Below are positions 1 to 5,392 of a stretch of 6,712 bases of DNA, in pieces (position 1 is the stretch's first letter; every line of letters begins with the position of its first letter). The stretch lies in contig USJI01000060.1 of the NCBI GenBank assembly GCA_900554975.1, positions 1 through 6,712 on the forward strand, given 5' to 3'. Source of the DNA: an uncultured Ruminococcus sp. (GTDB lineage: Bacteria > Bacillota > Clostridia > Oscillospirales > Ruminococcaceae). A program made the position numbers and the translations under genes. The notes beneath the pieces are model-generated. The model saw only the letters and a program-made list of their open reading frames with translations, made no database searches and was not told the DNA's origin.

Positions 1-574
1 GATTTTCTTCGGAAAATACCCTGAACGTGAACTTGCAATCTGCGAGCCTTATATGCCGAAATTCACAGATTCCGACATGAAACTTATCAGTCAGCCAATT
101 GATTTTACAGGTCATAATGTATACTGGGGACACAAGGTTGCTGCTGATGGTGACGCTCCTAAAATTGTAAGTGACCCGGGCGGATTCCTCAACGCACCAT
201 ACCACTGGCCTGTAACTCCTGACTGTTTGTACTGGGGAACAAAATTCATCTATGACAGATACAAAAAGCCTATCATAATCTCTGAAAACGGAAAATCCTG
301 CCATGATGAAATTGCCGCTGACGGTCATATTCACGATACTGAAAGAATAGACTATATCAACGGATACCTGAAAAGACTTAAAAAATCAATTTCAGAGGGA
401 ACAGAAGTTGCTGCTTATTTCTACTGGTCGCTTATGGATAACTTTGAATGGGCATACGGCTACACAGAAAGATTCGGGCTCATTCACGTTGATTATGAAA
501 CTCAGAAACGCACACTGAAAGATTCCGCTCTCAGATACAGCGAAATAATCAGAAACAACGGTTCTGACATCTGA
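1..574 (+). CDS. GH1 family beta-glucosidase, C-terminal part (5' end outside window)
   Basis: Partial gene: the reading frame is open from base 2, so 190 C-terminal residues are visible of a family usually about 440-480 long. GH1 enzymes cleave beta-linked glucosides such as cellobiose with retention of configuration. The visible hallmarks are the G-K-Y-P-E segment near the start, the nucleophile motif I-S-E-N-G (nucleophile Glu codon at 284-286), and the sugar-binding segment W-S-L-M-D-N-F-E-W. After that comes Y-T-E-R-F-G-L-I-H-V-D-Y, then the closing K-D-S-A-L-R-Y. The NFEW-GY-RFG pattern fits non-phosphorylated beta-glucosidases rather than 6-phospho-beta-glucosidases, which usually carry a different motif here. 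The acid/base N-E-P motif lies upstream of the window. No signal peptide can be judged; cytoplasmic action on imported cello-oligosaccharides is the usual case. A hairpin terminator follows 26 bases after the stop. Confidence 0.95.
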   Translation, partial: IFFGKYPERELAICEPYMPKFTDSDMKLISQPIDFTGHNVYWGHKVAADGDAPKIVSDPGGFLNAPYHWPVTPDCLYWGTKFIYDRYKKPIIISENGKSCHDEIAADGHIHDTERIDYINGYLKRLKKSISEGTEVAAYFYWSLMDNFEWAYGYTERFGLIHVDYETQKRTLKDSALRYSEIIRNNGSDI

Positions 575-600
575 GCCGGAAATTAAATAAAGACAGACTT

Positions 601-640
601 AATATCCGTTTTGCTTTTTGGGCAAAGCGGATATTTTATT
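601..640 (+). terminator. Rho-independent terminator of the GH1 gene
   Basis: A 14-base-pair stem, AATATCCGTTTTGC (601-614) with GCAAAGCGGATATT (622-635), contains one G-U pair and a 7-base loop. It is followed by a modest T-rich tail, TTATT. It sits 26 bases after the beta-glucosidase stop and ends that transcript before the DUF4234 promoter. The stem is nearly symmetrical, but there is no gene coming from the other side that would need it. Confidence 0.85.
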
Positions 641-747
641 ATGCAGTTAACTGACATCACATTGTATTCATATATCACAACGAATATTTGCTTAATTTGT
701 TGTAATTGCAGATTTTGTCATTTTATCTGCTTTTTACATAAAATATG

Positions 748-776
748 TTGACTTTCATAACAATACCTGTTATAAT
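748..776 (+). promoter_or_regulatory. Sigma-A type promoter for the DUF4234-DUF2752 pair
   Basis: The -35 hexamer TTGACT (748-753, five of six consensus bases) and a perfect -10 TATAAT (771-776) are 17 bases apart. Transcription should start near 783, giving a leader of about 24 bases. An inverted repeat, ATAACA-N5-TGTTAT (757-773), lies in the spacer and runs into the -10. A perfect 10-base palindrome, ATGTTAACAT (775-784), covers the predicted start. Either could bind a repressor, but no regulator gene is visible nearby. Confidence 0.85.
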
Positions 777-791
777 GTTAACATATAAAAC

Positions 792-798
792 AAGGAGG
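792..798 (+). promoter_or_regulatory. Strong ribosome binding site for the DUF4234 gene
   Basis: AAGGAGG lies 8 bases before the ATG at 807. This fixes the start codon and, with the consensus promoter, suggests good expression when not repressed. Confidence 0.9.
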
Positions 799-806
799 TT
801 GATTTC

Positions 807-1163
807 ATGATTAAAGAAAGAAACATTGTCACCTGCATTATCCTGTCAATTATCACCTGCGGAATTTACGGTATTTACTGGCTCATCTGCATGGTAAATG
901 ACCTGAATGTTGCCGCTGACACACCAAACGACACAAGCGGCGGCGTAGTATTCCTGCTTTCAATTATTACCTGCAACATCTATTTCTGGTACTGGTGTTA
1001 CAAAGCCGGTGAAAAGGTTCAGCTTGCTCAGCAGAAAAGAGGACTCCCTTCCGATTCAAACAGCGGTGTTCTCTATCTGATACTTTCCATTTTTGGTCTG
1101 AGTATCGTTACATACTGCCTTATTCAGTCTGAACTGAACAAAATGGCTACACCTAATGCATAA
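807..1163 (+). CDS. DUF4234 family small membrane protein
   Basis: This 118-residue protein belongs by motif to DUF4234, a family of small multi-pass membrane proteins without a known function. It has three similar hydrophobic segments, each built on an L-S-I-x core: residues 12-30 (LSIITCGIYGIYW), 49-66 (LSIITCNIYFWYW) and 90-107 (LSIFGLSIVTYCL). Each is followed by a polar stretch ending in a charged helix, so the protein is effectively a threefold repeat, which is a family trait. Cys occurs in all three segments. There is no signal peptide or catalytic motif. The start is fixed by an AAGGAGG site 8 bases upstream. Its last codons overlap the start of the DUF2752 gene by 8 bases, so the two are co-transcribed and probably translationally coupled. 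A shared role in the membrane is likely but untested. Confidence 0.88.
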   Translation: MIKERNIVTCIILSIITCGIYGIYWLICMVNDLNVAADTPNDTSGGVVFLLSIITCNIYFWYWCYKAGEKVQLAQQKRGLPSDSNSGVLYLILSIFGLSIVTYCLIQSELNKMATPNA

Positions 1164-1548
1164 CAGAATTAAAAAAGTTGTCAGAATGCTTGTCGCTTTT
1201 ACGGCGGTGGGCATTCTTTATTATTTCATTACACGTCTGGGAATCGCTATCCCCTGTATGTTCCACAAAATAACAGGTTTTTACTGTCCGGGGTGCGGCG
1301 TCAGCAGAATGTGCATTCATCTTATTCAGCTGGATTTTTACAAGGCTTTTCGCAGTAATCCGGGAGTTTTTGTTTCACTTCCATTTCTTGCAGTTCTTTT
1401 TCTTATGTATCTTCATGACTACATCAGATACAATCGTATTCCAAAATACAAATGGCTGACTATACTGGAAATTACAGATGCCGTCATTCTGATAATTTTC
1501 GGAGTATTGCGAAACATTCTCGCTTTTGCCTTTCTTGCACCATTATAA
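1156..1548 (+). CDS. DUF2752 family membrane protein with CPGCG motif
   Basis: This is a 130-residue membrane protein. The motif G-F-Y-C-P-G-C-G-V-S-R (residues 41-51), a following D-F-Y-K-A-F-x-x-N-P-G (60-70) and F-G-V-L-R-N near the C-terminus (115-120) are the signature of DUF2752, whose function is unknown. The paired Cys could bind metal or be redox active; this is inference. Hydrophobic segments lie at about residues 12-34, 70-88 and 104-128, with a basic N-terminus. The start at 1156 lies inside the end of the DUF4234 gene, in another frame (ATGCATAA overlap). No good ribosome binding site precedes it, so translation probably depends on ribosomes finishing the upstream gene. A second in-frame ATG at 1186 is the alternative start and also lacks a clear site. 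Length and motifs indicate an intact gene. Confidence 0.88.
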   Translation: MHNRIKKVVRMLVAFTAVGILYYFITRLGIAIPCMFHKITGFYCPGCGVSRMCIHLIQLDFYKAFRSNPGVFVSLPFLAVLFLMYLHDYIRYNRIPKYKWLTILEITDAVILIIFGVLRNILAFAFLAPL

Positions 1549-1590
1549 AACAGCACCGACATTATCTGTACGGTGCTGTTTTTCTTTATT
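1547..1590 (+). terminator. Terminator between converging genes (probably works both ways)
   Basis: A 12-base-pair perfect stem, AAAACAGCACCG (1547-1558) with CGGTGCTGTTTT (1571-1582), encloses a 12-base loop. It is followed by TTTCTTTATTTT on the plus strand, ending the DUF4234-DUF2752 transcript. The stem begins inside the DUF2752 stop codon. On the minus strand the same stem is followed by TTTTATAAT, so it can also stop the long ABC operon, whose last gene ends at 1633. No other terminator is seen for that operon in this gap. Confidence 0.88.
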
Positions 1591-1632
1591 TTACTTTTTT
1601 CTACACATCTGTTTTTATCTTTTTACACATAT

Positions 1633-2202
1633 TTATTTGATAAATGAAAAGGCTATACTGTACGCCATGATACACCATGGTTTACCGAGAAGTATTATCC
1701 ACAAAAACCTCTTTGCTCTCATTTTTGTAAGTCCTGTAAAGTAACAGAAGAAATCGTCCGGAAACAGAGGAAGTATCATTGCCGCCAGTAAAAAGGCTGT
1801 AAACGACTTGCTTTTTCCGATTTTCTCCGCCCATTTTTTTATCTTGTCTTTCGGGAATATACTTTCAACGAGCTTGACGCCGAACTTCCTTGCGAGAACA
1901 AATGCTGCCAGTGAACCTGCAACAATTCCGATATAGTTACAGCAGAAACCACCGATACAGCCGAACATCACAGCCCCGACAGAACAGCCGAGAAATCCAG
2001 GAAGTATCGGAACAACAACCTGTGCCGCCTGTATTACAGTAAGCATTACCGGGGCGAAAACTCCGAATCTCTTTATATATGCCTGAAGTGTTTCAACCGA
2101 ATTGAATTCTCCGTCAAAATACGCCTTGACCAGAAAACCCGTTACTGCAATACAAAATATTATTATAACTGCTGACGCAATTTTCATATATCTGTTTTTC
2201 AT
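1633..2202 (-). CDS. TVP38/TMEM64 (VTT domain) family membrane protein
   Basis: This 189-residue integral membrane protein is of the VTT/DedA superfamily, whose members are proposed to move or flip lipids; the substrate here is unknown. An N-terminal transmembrane helix (about 8-27) is followed by the VTT core. The core shows P-I-L-P-G-F (65-70), a glycine-rich segment with G81-x3-G85-x3-N89-x2-G92 (74-97), and F-V-L-A-R (101-105), which fits the family [F/Y]xxx[R/K] element. P-L-F-P-D-D-F-F-C-Y-F-T-G (145-157), with an acidic pair in a membrane re-entrant-like region, is common in Clostridia members. Two more helices end the protein. The length is normal. The start is supported by AAGGAAG (2211-2217) 8 bases upstream. 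It follows the ABC permease by 36 bases with no promoter or terminator between, so it is the last gene of that operon. Confidence 0.9.
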   Translation of the reverse strand: MKNRYMKIASAVIIIFCIAVTGFLVKAYFDGEFNSVETLQAYIKRFGVFAPVMLTVIQAAQVVVPILPGFLGCSVGAVMFGCIGGFCCNYIGIVAGSLAAFVLARKFGVKLVESIFPKDKIKKWAEKIGKSKSFTAFLLAAMILPLFPDDFFCYFTGLTKMRAKRFLWIILLGKPWCIMAYSIAFSFIK

Positions 2203-2238
2203 TGTTCCGACTTCCTTTTAACTTCTTAGAGCCTGTTC

Positions 2239-3615
2239 TTATGCTTCCCTTCTTGTAAAACCGTCCCACGCTGTAAGAAGGAAAATCACCATGTGAACTG
2301 CAATAACACATATTGCTCCGCTTACTGTCTGTCCCATGAACATCGGACTTCCTTCCAGAATTCTGCTTATATCGACATTCGCAAATATCAGGTATCTGCC
2401 CCAGCTGAGGTTCAGCTGGCTGAGTATCAGCATAATAGTACTTCCGCTGAAATATGCCATAACGCTTATGCCGATAGCAAGTGCTGAACTTCTTGCAACT
2501 GATGATATTGCAAAAGCAAGGGTTGACATTACAACAATTTCAATACTTGAAAGAAGATAGCTTTTTATACAGTAAACAAATCCCGGAATCTCACTTATCT
2601 TACCATCCACAACTGAAATATATGACGCTGAAATGTGGTCGCCGCCATATATTGTAAGGGTTGTAACCGCTGACAGAACAAATGCCACAGCAATCAGAAT
2701 AAACCCGAACGTAATTGTTGTGAAATATTTGGAAGCTAATATCTTCCATCTTTTAACCGGATTTATCAGCAGGAATTTTATTGTTCCGCTTGAGAATTCA
2801 CCCGAAACTATACCTCCGCCTATAACAATAACAATAAGTCCTATAAATGACAGCAAAGTTGTTGTTGTACAGAATACCGACCAGAAATCAAACTCTCCGC
2901 TGTACATCCAGTTATTGTGTTCGGAAATATCATAGCTGATGTTGTTTTTCAGTCTGTATTCGCATTTCAGCTTTGTATTTTTATCATTCTGGTAGGTGCT
3001 TTCGTCCATTCCCTGACCTGCCGCTTTCGCTGTTTCCAGCTCCTGCATTTCACTTTCAGCATTTTTCATTTCTGTAACAGCATTGTACTTCCAGTTGCTT
3101 TCATCAGGTCTTATATCATTTTCAAGACAATATTTATAAATTTCAATCCGGCTTTGTGAGCCCATACTGTCCGAAATTGTTCCGGCTATTTCACAGGCTG
3201 TTTCAAAATATCCCTTCCAGTTGCCGGATTTTATATCATCGTCGATTTTATTCACATATTCTTCAGTCTGTGAAGCAGTAAAACTATAAAGTCCGTCCGG
3301 ATTGAATTTTACTGCAAACATGGCTTCAGCCGCATCATCTTTCCAGCCGTCTATGACATTATTGTCTATTTTATACTGGAGTTTCTGTGTTTCATTTTCC
3401 CAGTTTTCCGTTTTTACATCTTTGAGATAATCTATCTGATTCTGATAATCCTGAAGAATGTTTTCTGCATAGCTAGTGTCAGAGTCCCCCGTCTGCCACT
3501 GAACAAACTTTGCCAGAAAAGGATATCCTATAATTCCGATAATAAGCAGAATCATCATTATCCATGTGCTTTTTTTAAGTATAAGCTTGATATATTCATT
3601 TTTTACAAGCCTCAT
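2239..3615 (-). CDS. ABC-2 type exporter permease with large extracytoplasmic domain
   Basis: This is the membrane subunit (458 residues) of an ABC exporter, partner of the ATPase encoded just upstream. After a basic N-terminus, helix 1 spans about residues 17-37. A hydrophilic stretch of about 205 residues follows (41-245), rich in Asn, Asp, Glu and Lys and predicted to lie outside. Then come five helices at about 247-270, 299-323, 350-372, 374-400 and 430-452. The segment G-E-F-S-S-G-T-I-K (272-280), ending in N-P-V-K-R-W, is the conserved ABC-2 coupling region. The frame is open up to 3672, but the ATG at 3613-3615 is preferred: it lies 4 bases after the ATPase stop and yields the usual short basic N-terminus before helix 1. 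The ribosome binding site is weak (GGGTAAATTT before ATG), so coupling to the ATPase is likely. The substrate is unknown; the layout resembles BcrB-type and lantibiotic-protection permeases. Confidence 0.9.
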   Translation of the reverse strand: MRLVKNEYIKLILKKSTWIMMILLIIGIIGYPFLAKFVQWQTGDSDTSYAENILQDYQNQIDYLKDVKTENWENETQKLQYKIDNNVIDGWKDDAAEAMFAVKFNPDGLYSFTASQTEEYVNKIDDDIKSGNWKGYFETACEIAGTISDSMGSQSRIEIYKYCLENDIRPDESNWKYNAVTEMKNAESEMQELETAKAAGQGMDESTYQNDKNTKLKCEYRLKNNISYDISEHNNWMYSGEFDFWSVFCTTTTLLSFIGLIVIVIGGGIVSGEFSSGTIKFLLINPVKRWKILASKYFTTITFGFILIAVAFVLSAVTTLTIYGGDHISASYISVVDGKISEIPGFVYCIKSYLLSSIEIVVMSTLAFAISSVARSSALAIGISVMAYFSGSTIMLILSQLNLSWGRYLIFANVDISRILEGSPMFMGQTVSGAICVIAVHMVIFLLTAWDGFTRREA

Positions 3616-3619
3616 AAAT

Positions 3620-4561
3620 TTACCCAATCTGACTACCCCCTGACTTTGTAAGCTCAATGAATACATCTTCAAGCTTTTTATTTTCCTTAGGAGTTACTGT
3701 ACCGAGCCGTATTCCGCCGGAAATTATCTTAGCAGTTATCTCAAAGAGTTCCTCATCTGCATTTTCCTTGTCAACAGTAACACTTATATGCTTGTCATCT
3801 GCAACTGATTTTTCCGAAATGAAATCAAGTACTGCAAGCGCTTTCTGACAGTCGCTGACTCTTATTATAAACTGTTCCCTGTCACCCGAAACTGTTGATA
3901 CCATTTCCTCAACCGTATGAACACCTGTAAGCTTTCCGTTTGCAATAATCCCTACCCTGTCACACATAAGCTCCATTTCCGACATAAGGTGGCTTGAAAC
4001 TATAACGCAGATATTTTCCTTATGTGCAAGATTTTTCAGAATGTCACGCAACTCCTTGATTCCTGCCGGATCAAGACCATTTGTCGGTTCATCAAGAATG
4101 AGAAGTTTCGGTCTGTGAAGTATAGCCTGTGCAACACCAAGACGCTGACGCATTCCAAGGGAATATTTTCCAACCTTGTCATTAATACGGTTTTTCAGTC
4201 CGACAATTTCAACAACTTCATTTATTCTTTTCTCATCAACATTGCCTCTCATTCGTGCATACTGTCTGAGATTCTGCATACCAGTCATATACTTGTAAAA
4301 CTCAGGATTTTCAATAATTCCGCCAACCTGTGCCATTGCAGATTCAAAATTCTTCCTGATACTCAGTCCGTTTATCAGAATATCCCCGTCATCAAGCCTA
4401 AGATGACCTACCGCTATTTTTATGGTTGTAGTCTTTCCTGCACCGTTCGGACCGAGAAATCCGAAAACCTCTCCGGGATAAGTTTCAAAGGAAATATCAT
4501 GCAGTATCTGCTTTTTGCCGAAATATTTGTTAAGATGTTCTATTCTGAGTGCTGCTGTCAT
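3620..4561 (-). CDS. ABC exporter ATP-binding protein, BcrA/LanF-like
   Basis: This 313-residue nucleotide-binding subunit should power the adjacent permease. Walker A is GPNGAGKT (37-44), the signature is S-L-G-M-R-Q (134-139), Walker B is LLILDEPT (153-160) with catalytic Glu158, and the switch His is H191 in S-S-H-L. Where the Q-loop Gln is normal, the sequence reads G-G-I-I-E-N-P-E-F-Y. Glu84 (codon 4310-4312) is therefore in the Q position, matching the E-loop described for lantibiotic-immunity ATPases and the BcrA type. A C-terminal extension (about 215-313) follows the core, as in DUF4162-bearing ATPases. The start is fixed by AAGGAGG (4571-4577) 9 bases upstream. It overlaps the preceding gene as ATGA (4558-4561), and the permease gene starts 4 bases after its stop. 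Export of an antimicrobial peptide or related compound is inference. Confidence 0.95.
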   Translation of the reverse strand: MTAALRIEHLNKYFGKKQILHDISFETYPGEVFGFLGPNGAGKTTTIKIAVGHLRLDDGDILINGLSIRKNFESAMAQVGGIIENPEFYKYMTGMQNLRQYARMRGNVDEKRINEVVEIVGLKNRINDKVGKYSLGMRQRLGVAQAILHRPKLLILDEPTNGLDPAGIKELRDILKNLAHKENICVIVSSHLMSEMELMCDRVGIIANGKLTGVHTVEEMVSTVSGDREQFIIRVSDCQKALAVLDFISEKSVADDKHISVTVDKENADEELFEITAKIISGGIRLGTVTPKENKKLEDVFIELTKSGGSQIG

Positions 4562-5211
4562 TGTGCATTTCCTCCTTCCCCGCCATCTGCCGAAGTAATG
4601 CTACAGCTGTTCCAGCCGTATGACTCTGTTCCGGCAATCTTCCATCTGCCGCCATTCTGAACAAGTGTCAGCTGATATGTTCCGTCATATGCAATTTTGG
4701 AAAGTCCCTTTGGAATTTCCCCGCCGTAATCAACATAAATCCCCATAGGATATATATCCCCCGGAGTTACAAAGTAAGCATTCCCCACAAACTCCGCAAC
4801 TATCTGACAGTCAAAGTGAGCAATTGCATATCCCGGGCCTGCTTTGCTTATGCTCACATCACTAATGCTTGCTGTCCATTTTGAAATGTAAGCACCTTCG
4901 TCCTGATCTTCAGTAACAAGTTCAAGGCTGTTTTTATACTCGCTCTGATTCATGCCCCCGATTTCCTTTTCTGAAAAAGTCCAGCAGTTGTTTATCAGAC
5001 TGTCAATATTCTTTTTTATCTCGTCTTTTGTAATACCCTTTGTAACAGCCGTATTGCCAAGCTGTTCAACATATGACCTTACGGTGTCTTCAATGACCGG
5101 TTTGTTTTTTTTAAAGGACATTGTATCAGTTATCACAAAAACAACAAATCCGACAAGAACAATTCCGCCAAGGAGCAAACCGCGGTTCACTCTCTTTAAA
5201 AACTTCTTCAT
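4558..5211 (-). CDS. Membrane-anchored extracytoplasmic protein of unknown family, first gene of ABC operon
   Basis: I do not recognise this 217-residue protein. It has a basic N-terminus (MKKFLKRVNR), one transmembrane helix (about 11-28) and about 185 residues that should lie outside the cell. There is no lipobox Cys, so it is an anchored rather than lipidated protein. The outer part begins with a charged helical stretch (36-75) and ends in beta-like segments. These include I-A-H-F-D-C-Q-I-V-A-E-F and Y-Q-L-T-L-V-Q, then G-G-R-W-K-I, a closing pattern often seen in NTF2-like folds; that fold is a guess. Three Cys (76, 135, 203) are present. The frame is open to 5436, but earlier ATGs precede the promoter or lack a binding site. 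The ATG at 5211 has AAAGGGAG (5221-5228) 9 bases upstream. The gene overlaps the ATPase gene by 4 bases, which implies a role with the transporter, for example ligand binding or docking. Confidence 0.85.
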   Translation of the reverse strand: MKKFLKRVNRGLLLGGIVLVGFVVFVITDTMSFKKNKPVIEDTVRSYVEQLGNTAVTKGITKDEIKKNIDSLINNCWTFSEKEIGGMNQSEYKNSLELVTEDQDEGAYISKWTASISDVSISKAGPGYAIAHFDCQIVAEFVGNAYFVTPGDIYPMGIYVDYGGEIPKGLSKIAYDGTYQLTLVQNGGRWKIAGTESYGWNSCSITSADGGEGGNAQ

Positions 5212-5220
5212 TTTTTTCAT

Positions 5221-5228
5221 CTCCCTTT
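5221..5228 (-). promoter_or_regulatory. Ribosome binding site deciding the start of the anchored protein
   Basis: On the minus strand AAAGGGAG is followed after 9 bases by the ATG at 5211. The ATG at 5220 touches the site with no spacing, and the ATG at 5235 lies before it with no site of its own. 5211 is therefore the best start. Confidence 0.75.
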
Positions 5229-5251
5229 TGTTCATTTTTCTGTTTGTATTC

Positions 5252-5307
5252 AGTGTACTATTTCGATTAGAACACCTTATGAATTGTATTATACACCATA
5301 GTACAGT
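5252..5307 (-). promoter_or_regulatory. Candidate operator: repeated TGTACTAT-like half sites
   Basis: An 8-base motif, TGTACTAT, occurs at 5254-5261 (+) and again inverted, as ATAGTACA, at 5298-5305, inside the -35/-10 spacer. The arms are 44 bases apart centre to centre, about four helical turns. The downstream copy is also half of an imperfect palindrome, AGTGTACTAT-N5-TTAGAACACC (5252-5276), with 7 of 10 positions paired, just after the predicted transcript start. Another related half, GGTGTATAAT, overlaps the -10 on the minus strand. The AGTGTA-N13 spacing recalls, from memory, the operator of GntR/YtrA-type repressors of ABC exporters, with an imperfect second arm (AACACC instead of TACACT). 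No regulator gene is in the window. Confidence 0.45.
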
Positions 5308-5316
5308 CAATGTCAA
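5288..5316 (-). promoter_or_regulatory. Consensus sigma-A promoter of the ABC-VTT operon
   Basis: On the minus strand TTGACA (5316-5311) and TATAAT (5293-5288) both match consensus exactly, with a 17-base spacer. The DNA upstream of the -35 (about 5317-5340) is A/T-rich, like an UP element. Transcription should begin near 5280, leaving a leader of about 70 bases before the ATG at 5211. All four downstream genes lie on this transcript. A perfect promoter of this type usually needs a repressor, and repeated half sites lie around it (next entry). Confidence 0.92.
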
Positions 5317-5344
5317 GGGCTTTTTAAGAATTTTTGTAAATTGA

Positions 5345-5380
5345 CGAAAAAAGGGATGCCCCGCACAAAGGACATCCCTT
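5345..5380 (-). terminator. Terminator of the CNNM/CBS gene
   Basis: On the minus strand AAGGGATG (5380-5373) pairs with CATCCCTT (5358-5351) around a 14-base loop. The stem can extend by two C-G pairs past one mismatch. A run of T's follows (complement of 5345-5352). It lies 12 bases after the CNNM stop and about 29 bases before the -35 of the next operon, so it insulates the two. Confidence 0.88.
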
Positions 5381-5392
5381 AAATAATTCAGT

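Noticed and set aside
1664..1682. Short CCATG/CATGG inverted repeat
   Set aside because: It lies inside the coding region of the VTT protein, has a 5-base stem and no T-run; it is likely chance.
1452..1744. Two small plus-strand open frames around the convergent junction
   Set aside because: They run through the terminator hairpin and its T-rich tail and overlap two real genes. The Phe/Tyr-rich products and lack of binding sites mark them as chance frames.
3616..3672. Permease start at 3672, adding 19 residues
   Set aside because: It would overlap the ATPase gene by 53 bases and place extra residues before the usual short basic N-terminus. The ATG at 3615, 4 bases after the ATPase stop, fits better.
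4022..4660. 212-residue open frame on the plus strand
   Set aside because: It lies opposite the ABC ATPase gene, which has every expected motif. It has no ribosome binding site and its protein has no family pattern; it is an antisense shadow.
4952..5344. 130-residue open frame on the plus strand
   Set aside because: It runs antisense to the anchored-protein gene and across its promoter. The Phe/Ser-rich product reflects the A-rich opposite strand; no start signals were seen.
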